A model generated the notes under the pieces. That model did not search any database. It was not told where the DNA came from and saw only the letters and a list, made by a program, of their open reading frames with translations. DNA of 39,541 bases from Palsa-661 sp035535015 (GTDB taxonomy: Bacteria > Actinomycetota > Acidimicrobiia > Acidimicrobiales > UBA8190). The stretch covers positions 1 through 39,541 of the forward strand of contig DATLQU010000053.1 in NCBI GenBank assembly GCA_035535015.1, given 5' to 3'. A program made the position numbers and the translations under genes. Shown piece by piece: positions 31,343 to 39,541 of the stretch; the stretch's first letter is position 1, and every line of letters starts with the position of its first letter.

Positions 31343-33211
31343 ATGACCGATCTCACTGCTCCCGCCAGGAATGTGACCCACGGGAAGATGTTCGAGGCGC
31401 TGTGGGGACGTCAACTCCACCGGTACCCGACGGGCGTGCGCCGCACGGCGTACCTGGGGATCGTGGTCCTCATCACGATCATGCTCTATTACCTCTACTA
31501 CGTAGAGGGGGCCGTCACGCCGTTGATGCTGCCCTACTACCACATGTCCTTCCAGTACTTCCTCTACCTGCTGGTCGTCTCGAACGCCATCGGCGCCTTC
31601 ACGGCCTTCATCGGAGGATTGTCGGACAAGATCGGCCGGGCCAACCTGACGATCTACGGCACCCTCGTCGTGGGGTTGGTCCAACTGCTGGCCGTCCCGC
31701 ACATCCACTCCCGGTTCGATTTCGCCCTGGCCTACTGCGTGATCGGCTTCGTGGAGGGAATCATCCTGGTGTCCACCCCCGCGCTGATCCGTGACTTCTC
31801 ACCTCAGATGGGGCGGGGCGCCGCCATGGGTTTCTGGGCCCTCGGACCGACGATGGGAAGCCTGGCGGCAAGCCTGGTGGCCACCCACACACTGACCCAC
31901 CTCCACCCGTGGCAGGACCAGTTCATCATCTCGGGCCTGGCCTGCCTCGCCGTGGTGGTCATCGCCTTCTTCTTCCTTCGCGAGCTCTCTCCGCAACTAC
32001 GGGACCAGATCATGGTGTCGGAACGTGAACGCGTTCTGCTCGAAGCGCGGGCCCGGGGAATCGACGTCGAGAAGGCCACCGAGCACCCGCTCCGCTCGAT
32101 GATGCGACTCGACCTGATCTCGTCGTCGGTGGCGATCTCGCTGCTCCTGCTCTTCTACTTCGCCTCGGTCAGCGTGCTCACCCTCTACTGGGTGGTTGTC
32201 TTCGGGCGGTCGACACCCGACGCCAACGGCATCAATGTCTGGTACGCCGCTGTCCTCTCGGGAGCGTTGGTGGTCTTCGGAGTGCTCTCCGACCGGCTCC
32301 ACGTCCGCAAACCCTTCATGCTCCTCGGAGCGGCGGCCACCATCGTGATGACGGTGTTTCTCATCATGCAGGTCGATCACCCGCACACCGGCTACTACTC
32401 GAACGTTCTCGTTGTTGTCCTTCTTGCCGTGGCCATCGGCTGCGCCTACTCGCCGTGGATGGCCAACTACACCGAGCAGCTCGAAGCCCATAACCCCGCC
32501 TTGTCGGCCACCGGGCTGGCGGTCTGGGGTTGGATCCTGCGCCTTGTCGTCGCCGCGTCGTTCCTCGTGCTGCCACGGGTGATCACCACCTCCACGACAC
32601 TCGTGGACAACCAGGGCGCCGCCACCACATTGCAGGCCATTCAGGCGGCCGTGCCCTATGCCCCCTCCACCACGGCGTGTGCGACGCGTAACGCTCCCAC
32701 CGATGTGATCACCGCCTTGCGGGCCACCAACCAGCCCGGGCCGGCCACGCTGGCCAGCGTTATCGCCGCCTGTGACAGCTCCCACAATCTGTTGCAGGCG
32801 GTCAATGCCGCCGGTGGGCTTTCCAACCCGCAGGTGCAGGGGCTCCTGGCCTACAACCCCCTGGCTGTCGCCATCGAAAAGGGCCAACCGGTGAGCAACA
32901 GCGAGATCGCGGCCAAGGTGGGGACCCACTCCCGGAACCTCGCCACCCTGCTCCTGGCGGAAAAGAAGCTCGTCCCTGCGCAGAAGGAGTCCCCCAACGA
33001 GTGGAAGCGCTGGTGGTGGGTCTGCCTGGGAGGGCAGGTGGTGTTCGGGTTGCTCGTGTTCACCATGAAGGGACGCTGGAGCCCGAAGGCGGCCAGGCGG
33101 GACCTCGAAGACCATGAGCGCAAAGTGGCGGCCGAAATGGCTCGGGCCCTGAACCGTTCCGTGGCCCCGGACCACCCGGCCGACGCGCCGGTGACGCTCG
33201 GTAAGCCCTGA
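31343..33211 (+). CDS. MFS transporter, long form with extracytoplasmic insert
   Basis: The 622-residue protein has the MFS motif A (GGLSDKIGRANLTIYG), a central cytoplasmic loop (RELSPQLRDQIMVSERERVL) and a second A-like motif (GVLSDRLHVRKPFMLLG). After TM11 (AVWGWILRLVVAASFLVLPRV) an unusual segment of about 130 residues (ITTSTTLVDNQGAATTLQAI to AEKKLVPAQKESPNEWKRWW) precedes the last helix. Normal members have about 450 residues. ATG 31343 is supported by GGAGGAG 7-13 bases upstream. The gene starts the stretch of lipid-related genes on the plus strand, so uptake or export of a lipophilic carboxylate is plausible but unproven. Confidence 0.87.
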   Translation: MTDLTAPARNVTHGKMFEALWGRQLHRYPTGVRRTAYLGIVVLITIMLYYLYYVEGAVTPLMLPYYHMSFQYFLYLLVVSNAIGAFTAFIGGLSDKIGRANLTIYGTLVVGLVQLLAVPHIHSRFDFALAYCVIGFVEGIILVSTPALIRDFSPQMGRGAAMGFWALGPTMGSLAASLVATHTLTHLHPWQDQFIISGLACLAVVVIAFFFLRELSPQLRDQIMVSERERVLLEARARGIDVEKATEHPLRSMMRLDLISSSVAISLLLLFYFASVSVLTLYWVVVFGRSTPDANGINVWYAAVLSGALVVFGVLSDRLHVRKPFMLLGAAATIVMTVFLIMQVDHPHTGYYSNVLVVVLLAVAIGCAYSPWMANYTEQLEAHNPALSATGLAVWGWILRLVVAASFLVLPRVITTSTTLVDNQGAATTLQAIQAAVPYAPSTTACATRNAPTDVITALRATNQPGPATLASVIAACDSSHNLLQAVNAAGGLSNPQVQGLLAYNPLAVAIEKGQPVSNSEIAAKVGTHSRNLATLLLAEKKLVPAQKESPNEWKRWWWVCLGGQVVFGLLVFTMKGRWSPKAARRDLEDHERKVAAEMARALNRSVAPDHPADAPVTLGKP

Positions 33212-33405
33212 CGCGGGCAACGCCGACCACTCACTACCAGAACACCGAAGGCCCACGGCCCGCCGCCGACCGACCGCCCACCCACCGTTGCCGTCCTGCG
33301 GTGGCCGCCGCCGGGCGTGCCATGTGGGCTGGAGCTTCGGGTCATTCGGCACTACCGGGTTCCCCGGGGCCGTCGCACACTCGGAGAAGAGCGAGGGAGC
33401 AGTCC
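33212..33405. other. Intergenic spacer before the WS/DGAT pair
   Basis: No gene, terminator or repeat was recognised in these 194 bases. GAGGGA just before 33406 is the likely ribosome site of the next gene. Confidence 0.35.
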
Positions 33406-34839
33406 ATGACCAGTACACCGACGCGAATGAACGGAACGATGAGTGCCAACGACACTCTCTTGTGGACCATCGCCCGTGATCCCGTGCTCCGGACCGCCGT
33501 CGTGGCTGTTCTGATGCTCGATCGGTCCCCCCCCTGGGAGGACGTGCAGGAGCGGGTGCGGGCACTGACGCAACTCGTGCCGCGCTTCCGATCGAGGGTG
33601 CAACCCGCCTCGCCCCTCGGATGGGGCCGACCGGTGTGGGTGGAGGACGAGGGCTTCGACCTCGACGTTCACCTCCGGCGTATGGTCGCCCCCCCTCCGG
33701 CCACCTTCCGGACCGTTCTCGATCTGGCCCAGGTCATGGGGACGACGGCCTTCGACCCCGAATTGCCGTTGTGGGAGGCGGTCGTGGTTGAAGGTGTCGA
33801 AGGCGGCCGGGCGGCCCTCGTGGTCAAGCTCCACCACGCCGTGGCCGACGGCGTGGGCGGCATTGCCGTCATCCTTCATCTTCTCGATCGCCATCGAGTC
33901 CCTCGTCACGGAAACAGGACCTCCGACGCCACCAGCATCGGCGACAGTTCGCCGAATGACGGGAGCGGGCCCGGGAACGGCGGGATGGGGACGAAGCTGC
34001 GCAAGGGCTTCGCCGAGCTGGTGCCGGCGTGGCGTCGGGTACTCGATGCCACTCGGCATGCCGCCGCCAATCCGGTGGCCCAGATCAACCGGACGCGGGC
34101 CATGGCCGAGTCGGTCGGCCGCCTCTTGGCGCCGGCGCGGCGGCCCTTTTCTCCGCTGATGACGGCGAGGAGCCTGGGACGGCGCTTCGAAGTGCTCGAT
34201 CTCTCTACCGACCTGTTGCGTCAGGCCGCCGCAGTCACTGGCGGAACCCTGAACGATGTCCTTCTGACCGGGGTCCTCGGAGGACTGCGGCGCTATCACC
34301 TGGAACACGGGATCGAAGTGGAGCAACTGCGCGTCCTCATGCCCGTGAACGTGCGTGGCGACTCGGACGCCGTCGGCGGGAACCATTTTGTCCCGGCACG
34401 TTTCGCTCTTCCCGTTCTCGCCGATCCGGTCGAACTCCTCCGCCGGGTGCACGAAATCGCCGGGTCCTGGAAGCACGCCCCGGGTCTGGGAATGAGTAAC
34501 GTCTTGGCCGGCGCCCTCGATCTCCTGCCGGCTCCACTGTCATCGGCCCTGTGGGGCTCGATGCTCAAGGGAGACGACTTCGTCGTCACCAACGTGCCCG
34601 GTCCCCCGTTCGAGACCTATCTGGTCGGAGCGCACGTCGAGCAGCTCTTCGGATTCGCGCCGGCATCGGGGGCCGCTCTGAACGTGGCCCTGCTGACACC
34701 GGCCGGCCGATCGTGTGTGGGTGTCACCATAGACACCGCCGCCATTCCCGACGCCGCGCTCATGCGGAGCTGTCTCCAGGAGGGCCTTGACGAGGTGGTC
34801 CACTTGGCACCGGATTCACGTCAGGTGGCCGAGGCATGA
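33406..34839 (+). CDS. WS/DGAT-family acyltransferase (divergent N-terminus)
   Basis: The 477-residue protein carries the active-site motif VVKLHHAVADGVGG (HHxxxDG, H143-H144-x3-D148) and the late motifs NDVLLTGVLGGLRRY and FVVTNVPGPPFETY. These define wax ester synthase/acyl-CoA:diacylglycerol acyltransferases, which make wax esters or triacylglycerols from acyl-CoA at the membrane. The conserved N-terminal PMH motif is absent: it begins SANDTLLWTIARDPVLRTAV. ATG 33406 is supported by GAGGGA. The stop overlaps the next start (ATGA), so the two acyltransferases are made together. Confidence 0.88.
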   Translation: MTSTPTRMNGTMSANDTLLWTIARDPVLRTAVVAVLMLDRSPPWEDVQERVRALTQLVPRFRSRVQPASPLGWGRPVWVEDEGFDLDVHLRRMVAPPPATFRTVLDLAQVMGTTAFDPELPLWEAVVVEGVEGGRAALVVKLHHAVADGVGGIAVILHLLDRHRVPRHGNRTSDATSIGDSSPNDGSGPGNGGMGTKLRKGFAELVPAWRRVLDATRHAAANPVAQINRTRAMAESVGRLLAPARRPFSPLMTARSLGRRFEVLDLSTDLLRQAAAVTGGTLNDVLLTGVLGGLRRYHLEHGIEVEQLRVLMPVNVRGDSDAVGGNHFVPARFALPVLADPVELLRRVHEIAGSWKHAPGLGMSNVLAGALDLLPAPLSSALWGSMLKGDDFVVTNVPGPPFETYLVGAHVEQLFGFAPASGAALNVALLTPAGRSCVGVTIDTAAIPDAALMRSCLQEGLDEVVHLAPDSRQVAEA

Positions 34840-36350
34840 CGGCGTCAGAACCCCTGACCGGGCTCGACGCGCTGTTCCTCTTTCTCGAATCGCCCCGGAC
34901 GCCCATGCACGCCGCTTCGATCGCCATTTTCGAGGGCGCGCCGTTCAAGGACGGCAGGGGTGCCGTCCGCATCGATGCCTTACGCCGGGAGATCGGACAC
35001 CGCCTTGATCTGGTGCCCAAGCTCCGCCGACGGGTGCGGTTTCCCCGTTTCGGACAGGCGATGCCTGTCTGGGTCGATGACGTCGACTTCGACGTCAACC
35101 GCCACGTACGCCACGTCGCTCTCCCGGTGCCCGGTACCGAAGCCCAGCTGACGGAGTTGAGCGCCGCATTGCTGTCGGTGCCGATCGACCGGGCGCATCC
35201 ACTCTGGGAGCTGTGGATCGTCGAGGGGCTGACAGGAGGGCGGGTCGCCCTGGTCGAGAAGGTCCATCACGCCCTGGCCGACGGCCTGGCCAGTGTCGAG
35301 TTGGCCACCGTGCTGCTCGACTTCGAGCGTGATGTGCCGCCGCCGGTCAGCCCCGCTTCGTCCTGGTGTCCCCGCCCTGAACCCCGGGAAGCCACCGTCG
35401 TGGTGAGCGACATCGCCCACCGTGGCCTGCGCTCGGTTCACGCGGGGCGTTCTGCGTGGGCCGCCATCGAGCACCCGGCGCGTAGTGCTCGGAAGGCGAC
35501 AGACCTTGCCGTTGCTCTGCGGACCCTGGCCACGGCGCGCAGTGTGGCTCCGCGGTCGTCGATCAACGGGCCCGTGGGACAGAGCCGGCGTGTGGCGCTC
35601 ATCCGTCAGCCGCTCGATCAGGTCAGACGGGTCGAGAGCCGATTCGGGGTGACGGTCAACGATGTGCTTCTGGCGGCGGTGGCCGGCGGTCTACGGGCAC
35701 AGCTCACCGGTCGCGGTGAACCCGTCGACGGCGTGACCCTACAGGCCCTGATCCCCGTCGGGCTCGACTCCCACGAGGACCATCGCCTGGGCAACAAGGT
35801 GTCGGCCATGCTCGTCCGCCTTCCTGTGGGCATGGCATCTCCCTTGGATCGTCTGATGTCCGTGACCCGGGGGATGAACCGGTGCAAGGAACATCGACAG
35901 GCCCTCGCCGGCGAATACATCACGCGGTTGATCGACGGCTGGCCCCGCTCGGCACTGGCCGGCGCCGCCCGCCTGGTGCACCACCAACCCTTCGTCAACC
36001 TCGTCATCACGAACGTCCCCGGCCCCTCGGTGCCGTTGTATTGCATGGGAGCGCGGATGCTCGAGGCATTTCCGATCGTCCCGCTGGCCGGCAATCTGAG
36101 TGTGGGTGTGGCTGCCTTTACCTACGACGGGCAGCTGTCGGTGGGTCTCTTGGCCGACGGCGACAGATGCCCGGACGTCGGGGTCCTGGCCGACGGCATT
36201 CGCGCCTCGTTCGTCGAATTGGTGGCCGCGGCGACCGCCGGTGACGAGCGAGTGGGCGCCGATCCCGAGAAGCCCAAGGGGCCGTGTCGAGTACAGGGAA
36301 AGAAGTCACTGTCCTCAGCGGCGAGATCCGAAGGAGCGCACACACGATGA
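34836..36350 (+). CDS. WS/DGAT-family acyltransferase
   Basis: A 504-residue member with the canonical N-terminus LTGLDALFLFLESPRTPMHA, the active-site motif KVHHALADGLAS (H144-H145-x3-D149) and the late motifs NDVLLAAVAGGLRAQL and LVITNVPGPSVPLY. It is the standard form of the pair, with wax ester or triacylglycerol synthesis as family function. Residues about 470-504 (KPKGPCRVQGKKSLSSAARS) look like a disordered tail. It overlaps the previous gene by 4 bases, and its stop overlaps the ATG of the acyl-CoA synthetase gene. Confidence 0.9.
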   Translation: MTASEPLTGLDALFLFLESPRTPMHAASIAIFEGAPFKDGRGAVRIDALRREIGHRLDLVPKLRRRVRFPRFGQAMPVWVDDVDFDVNRHVRHVALPVPGTEAQLTELSAALLSVPIDRAHPLWELWIVEGLTGGRVALVEKVHHALADGLASVELATVLLDFERDVPPPVSPASSWCPRPEPREATVVVSDIAHRGLRSVHAGRSAWAAIEHPARSARKATDLAVALRTLATARSVAPRSSINGPVGQSRRVALIRQPLDQVRRVESRFGVTVNDVLLAAVAGGLRAQLTGRGEPVDGVTLQALIPVGLDSHEDHRLGNKVSAMLVRLPVGMASPLDRLMSVTRGMNRCKEHRQALAGEYITRLIDGWPRSALAGAARLVHHQPFVNLVITNVPGPSVPLYCMGARMLEAFPIVPLAGNLSVGVAAFTYDGQLSVGLLADGDRCPDVGVLADGIRASFVELVAAATAGDERVGADPEKPKGPCRVQGKKSLSSAARSEGAHTR

Positions 36351-37945
36351 AGGAACTCGTCTATCCGCGTCTGCTGCTCCCCCAGGTGGCGCGGTTCGCC
36401 GACAAGGTCGGGTTCGTCGATGTGACCCGTGCCGGCATTCGCTATTCGGGAACATTCGCCGCCCACCTCGATCGAGTGAAGCGGCTCACCCACGCCTTGC
36501 GGAATCAGCTGGGCCTGGCCCCCCTGGACCGATTTGCCGTCTTGGCCATGAACGGCCACGAATTCATCGAGTTGTACCACGCCGCGTTGTTTGGTGCGGG
36601 CATCATCAACCCGCTCAACATCCGCTTCAGCCCCGCTGAGCTCGCTTACGTCCTGCACGACTCCGAGACCACCGTCATATTCACCGATCCCGTCTTCGCC
36701 ACCGTCATCCACAGAGCCCGTGACGAAGAGGGAGCCAAGATCGGGAAGCTGGTGGTGATCGGTGGCGCCTCGGACGCAAACGCAACCGGTCACATCGACG
36801 ACACCATCGACTACGAGGACCTGATCGCCGCCGGAGAGCCCGTCATGCCCTCCGAGCCGGAGGAGGACGATCCCGCCGTGCTCATGTACACCGGAGGGAC
36901 GACGGGCCTGCCGAAGGGGGCGTTGCTCGACCAGCGCGCCGAAGTCCTGAACGTCTATCACGTCGGCCTCGAGATCGGACTACCGGCGAGCCGACGCTTT
37001 CTCTTTCAGTCGCCGATGTTCCATGCCGCGGTCGTGGCCGGCGTCGTCGGGATCCCCGTCAGCGGGGGAACCTCGGTGTCGATACCGCTATTCGACCCGG
37101 AGCTGGTTCTCGATACCATCGAAAGCCAGCAGATCGATACCACCATGATGGTGCCGGTGATGATGTCCATGCTCGAGCAGAACGAGCACTTCTCGCCCCG
37201 ACGCCTGCGGAGTCTGCGGCAGCTCGTCTACGGAGCATCCCCTATATCCGCCGTCGTCCTCCGACGTTGGTTGGAGATGTTGCCGGACCTCGACTTCTAC
37301 CAGGGCTACGGCATGACCGAAGCCGCCTCGGTGTTGACCTTCCTCGGGCCCGACGACCACAGAGCCGACGGCGATGCGTTGAGCTCGGCCGGCGGCCCGG
37401 TCGTCGGTGTCGAGCTTCGCATCACCGACTCCCTGGGGAACGAGCTGGCCCGGGGCGATGCCGGGGAGGTGAACGCCCGGGGCGGCAATCTCATGCGCGG
37501 CTACTGGGGCAAACCCGAAGAGACGGCCAAGGTCATGCGCGCCGGCTGGTACCGCACGGGGGATGTGGGCTATCTCGACGACACGGGCCTCCTTCACCTC
37601 ACCGACCGGCTGAACGACATGATCGTGACCGGGGGGGAGAACGTCTATTCGATGGAGGTGGAAGACGCCCTGGCCAGCCATCCTGCCGTTCGGGACGTGG
37701 CCGTCATCGGCATCCCCAGTGACGCCTGGGGTGAGGCGGTGCACGCCATCGTCGTGCTCAAAGAGGACATGAAGGCCACGGGGGAACAGTTGATCGAGCA
37801 CGCCCGGGCCCACCTCAGCTCGTTCAAGGTTCCGAAGTCAGTCGAATTCCATGAGGGTCCGCTGCCCCTGTCGGGCGCATTCAAACCCTTGAAGCGAGAA
37901 CTGCGACGACATTACTGGGAGGATCACGAACGTCACGTCGGCTGA
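36347..37945 (+). CDS. Acyl-CoA synthetase (AMP-binding, FadD-like)
   Basis: The 532-residue enzyme activates a carboxylic acid to its CoA thioester. Motifs: ATP loop LMYTGGTTGLPKGALLD, QGYGMTEAASVLTFL, adenine motif GWYRTGDVGYLDD, hinge LTDRLNDMIVTGGENVYSMEVE and the C-terminal lysine region PLPLSGAFKPLKREL, where the usual SGKxLKR reads GAFKPLKR with the Lys kept. ATG 36347 overlaps the previous stop (ATGA) and AAGGAG lies about 12 bases upstream. Linked to two WS/DGATs, it most likely feeds acyl-CoA to them or into beta-oxidation; chain length is unknown. Confidence 0.92.
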   Translation: MKELVYPRLLLPQVARFADKVGFVDVTRAGIRYSGTFAAHLDRVKRLTHALRNQLGLAPLDRFAVLAMNGHEFIELYHAALFGAGIINPLNIRFSPAELAYVLHDSETTVIFTDPVFATVIHRARDEEGAKIGKLVVIGGASDANATGHIDDTIDYEDLIAAGEPVMPSEPEEDDPAVLMYTGGTTGLPKGALLDQRAEVLNVYHVGLEIGLPASRRFLFQSPMFHAAVVAGVVGIPVSGGTSVSIPLFDPELVLDTIESQQIDTTMMVPVMMSMLEQNEHFSPRRLRSLRQLVYGASPISAVVLRRWLEMLPDLDFYQGYGMTEAASVLTFLGPDDHRADGDALSSAGGPVVGVELRITDSLGNELARGDAGEVNARGGNLMRGYWGKPEETAKVMRAGWYRTGDVGYLDDTGLLHLTDRLNDMIVTGGENVYSMEVEDALASHPAVRDVAVIGIPSDAWGEAVHAIVVLKEDMKATGEQLIEHARAHLSSFKVPKSVEFHEGPLPLSGAFKPLKRELRRHYWEDHERHVG

Positions 37946-38128
37946 CCCCCGATGTTCGCCGCCTTGTCAGCGTCCACCTGAAAAGATGGGTGCCTGGCTT
38001 GGAAAGAGAACCCTCTCGACGAGACCCCTGTCCGCGAGATCCCACCATCGTGGGCCTGGTGGCGGTCTGGGCCGTCAAACGCAGACGCCCCCGGAGCGAG
38101 GACCTCTTCTCCTCTAGCGAGACACCGA

Positions 38129-39013
38129 TCAGTCTTCGGGCTTCTGGGCGAGGACGATGATCCGGGCGTTCATACGGAACTCGTCGTGGGGATCCTCTGC
38201 CTCTACCTGAGCCAGATCGGCATCGAAAGCCTCCGCCGTCATCGTGTGGGTGTCGACAATCCGCTCGCGCGCTGCATGGAGCTGTTCGATCACCAAGGCG
38301 CGTTCGCCGTCGAATCGGCCGACGACGCGGTGCTGAGCCTCGGGCAGGACCACCACGGAGGCGATCTCGAAGCCGACCTGACGGAGATAGGTGGACAACT
38401 TCCGCCCACACTGTCGATCGCCCCCGCGGGAATACTGGATGTCCGAGACGGCTCCGACGAGGCGGGCCAGAGCAGGGGAATGCTCGGGCCAGGTGATGTG
38501 CAATTGGTCGTCGGTGTCACTGACGCAGGCAAACCCACCGGGTTTCACCACCCGGTAGAGCTCGCCGAGGGCCTGGACGGGATCGGCCAGGAACTGCAGT
38601 AGCTCGCGGATGAAGGCCAGGTCGAACAGGTCACCGCCGAAGTGCAGGTCACGGATGTCGCCTTCGCTGAACCGGACCTCGGTCCCGGGGTCGAAGAACC
38701 GCAGGGCCGAGAGCCGGTCGTAGAGCTCGATCGAATGCTTCACGAACCGCGCATCGATGTCGACCCCCTGGACCTCGAGACCGATGTTGGCGGCCAGTTC
38801 GAAGGCGAGGATTCCCAGGCCGCTGCCCACATCGAGGATCGAAGTACCGGCGGCCACCGGCAACATCCGCAACGCCATTCGCCACATGCGGTGCAGGCTG
38901 TGGGTGTAGGCCAGGGTGACGGCGGACTCCTCATCGCCGTCGGCGCGTAACTCTTCGGTGTACGTCGCCAAAGTGGCGTCGAGCGTGGCCTGCTTGCTCT
39001 GGTCGAGATCCAC
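38129..39013 (-). CDS. SAM-dependent methyltransferase (class I)
   Basis: A 294-residue class I methyltransferase with motif I SILDVGSGLGILAFELA (near residues 58-74), the acidic residue after beta-2 (VQGVDIDARFVKHSIELYD), motif II-like GDLFDLAFIRELLQFLADP and the Met-11/25-type VKPGGFACVSDTDD. The N-terminal helix pair and long C-terminus fit small-molecule or lipid methyltransferases (UbiE-like in general form). The substrate is not predicted. The intergenic stretch 37946-38128 holds a small inverted repeat (CCCACCATCGTGGG, 38041-38054) that could act in termination. Confidence 0.9.
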   Translation of the reverse strand: MDLDQSKQATLDATLATYTEELRADGDEESAVTLAYTHSLHRMWRMALRMLPVAAGTSILDVGSGLGILAFELAANIGLEVQGVDIDARFVKHSIELYDRLSALRFFDPGTEVRFSEGDIRDLHFGGDLFDLAFIRELLQFLADPVQALGELYRVVKPGGFACVSDTDDQLHITWPEHSPALARLVGAVSDIQYSRGGDRQCGRKLSTYLRQVGFEIASVVVLPEAQHRVVGRFDGERALVIEQLHAARERIVDTHTMTAEAFDADLAQVEAEDPHDEFRMNARIIVLAQKPED

Positions 39014-39070
39014 CGTGGGAGACCCCCTACCGGGGAAGCCGTGCGCTGGGGAGGTGTGCTCGGCGTGCGG

Positions 39071-39394
39071 TCAAGACGGATCGGTCGTCTCTGGGTCACC
39101 GGGCGGCGGCGGGGACGCTGACGGGTTGGTGTCGGCACCGCCCATCCCATAGACGATCCGCAGGCGGGACGTGGTGCCCAGCTCCGGATCACCGGCGATG
39201 CGAGTGGCGAGGGCCAGTGTCGTGGCCTTGAACACCTGCATCTCCTGTGTGATCTCGTCGATGCACTCCTGGACGACGTGCTTGGCTCCGTTGGTCAAGG
39301 TGATGACCGTGTCGGGCGTCTCTTCGATGCGCTCGATGAGGTCGGGGTTCACCGCAAAACGCTCGCCGCTGTGGAAGCGCGTGAGCAGGATCAT
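39071..39394 (-). CDS. flbD: Flagellar protein FlbD family (SwrD-like)
   Basis: The first 60 residues (MILLTRFHSGERFAVNPDLI, ERIEETPDTVITLTNGAKHV) match FlbD, a short conserved protein encoded between flgE and motA in many flagellar operons and needed for full motility power in Bacillus (SwrD). A Pro-rich tail follows (TNPSASPPPPGDPETTDPS), which is longer than the usual 65-75 residues. ATG 39394 overlaps the stop of the upstream gene (ATGA). A flagellar locus therefore extends past the right edge, and the downstream methyltransferase may close the operon. Confidence 0.88.
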   Translation of the reverse strand: MILLTRFHSGERFAVNPDLIERIEETPDTVITLTNGAKHVVQECIDEITQEMQVFKATTLALATRIAGDPELGTTSRLRIVYGMGGADTNPSASPPPPGDPETTDPS

Positions 39395-39541
39395 GCCGCC
39401 GCCCCGGGTTCGGTTCCCGGCGGGGGCCGGCGGGCGGCGGCCAGGAGCTTCAAGGCCTGGGTGCGCCGGACCTCCCGGCTGTAGCGGTCGAGGATGGAGG
39501 TGAGAAGGCCCCCGGCCACCCAGCAGATGATGATGGCGATG
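39391..39541 (-). CDS. Membrane protein, 3' end only, upstream of flbD
   Basis: Reading leftward from the edge, the frame IAIIICWVAGGLLTSILDRY followed by SREVRRTQALKLLAAARRPP ends with TGA at 39391-39393, overlapping the flbD start by 4 bases. It shows a hydrophobic helix and a basic tail. It does not match the expected C-terminus of FlgE. It may be a membrane protein of the flagellar region, but the identity is not known. Confidence 0.55.
   Translation of the reverse strand, partial: IAIIICWVAGGLLTSILDRYSREVRRTQALKLLAAARRPPPGTEPGAAA

Noticed and set aside
31997..33565. 522-codon minus-strand frame opposite the MFS gene
   Set aside because: Composition is His/Gly/Arg-rich and lacks any motif; the plus strand carries clear MFS signatures.
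1..39541. tRNA, rRNA or CRISPR array
   Set aside because: No cloverleaf-like sequence with a TTCGA T-loop and matching arms, no rRNA-like sequence and no spaced repeat array was found by eye; a covariance-model search would settle this.

Overview
This is a GC-rich window, typical of a high-GC actinobacterium. The gene content points to an Acidimicrobiia-like member of the phylum: a CtpE-like Ca2+ P-type ATPase, an Rv2466c-like DsbA-fold protein, paired WS/DGAT acyltransferases, a mycobacterial/Bacillus-type LexA box, many apparently leaderless or GTG starts, and an FlbD flagellar gene at the right edge. The taxonomic placement is inference from gene families, not from a marker gene. No rRNA, tRNA or CRISPR array was seen.

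Layout. (1) 1-3.8 kb: a PAS-domain sensor runs off the left edge. A complete IS630-family element (855-2094) follows, with 23-bp terminal repeats and TA flanks, whose transposase is broken by an 11-bp tandem duplication. Next is a DUF4143-type ATPase preceded by two 17-bp direct repeats. (2) 3.8-7.3 kb: a 14-TM DHA2 drug exporter, an NTF2-like protein, a small unknown protein and a secreted Ig-like protein. (3) 7.3-14.5 kb: a metal and stress block. A P1B-5 ATPase with a C-terminal hemerythrin domain is divergent from a CtpE-like ATPase that is followed by a universal stress protein. The shared promoter region carries an inverted pair of a DosR/DevR-like motif. After it, an HD-GYP/LuxR gene and a DUF4242-DsrE pair meet head to head, and both appear to have lost their 5' parts at the same point, as expected for a deletion scar. 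(4) 14.6-19.7 kb: a four-gene operon on the minus strand encoding a lipoprotein, a membrane-fusion protein carrying peptidoglycan-binding and about four Calx-beta-like domains, an ABC ATPase and a MacB/FtsX-type permease. (5) 20-25.5 kb: a b561-like membrane protein, a Met/Trp/His-rich membrane-anchored protein, a MerR regulator with its operator inside a 20-bp promoter spacer, a UPF0718 permease frameshifted at a G-run, and a UvrD/PcrA-like helicase under a perfect LexA (SOS) box. (6) 25.7-38 kb: a redox and lipid block with an Rv2466c-like protein, two SDRs, an AhpD-like protein, an NAD-dependent epimerase, a degenerate FlhF/SRP-like protein, a long MFS transporter, two WS/DGAT acyltransferases and an acyl-CoA synthetase. 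The last three are chained by ATGA overlaps. (7) 38-39.5 kb: a SAM methyltransferase, then flbD and the 3' end of a membrane-protein gene, probably the edge of a flagellar locus.

How the genes work together. Region 3 looks like a metal-transport and low-oxygen or dormancy-type stress module. Region 4 is a complete envelope-spanning export machine of MacAB architecture, with an unusual adhesin-like insert in its adaptor. Region 5 combines metal or redox sensing with a putative efflux permease that is currently broken. Region 6 is a lipid or ketone catabolism and wax-ester/triacylglycerol module: activation of fatty acids by the CoA ligase, acyl transfer by the two acyltransferases, and oxidoreductases with an importer alongside.
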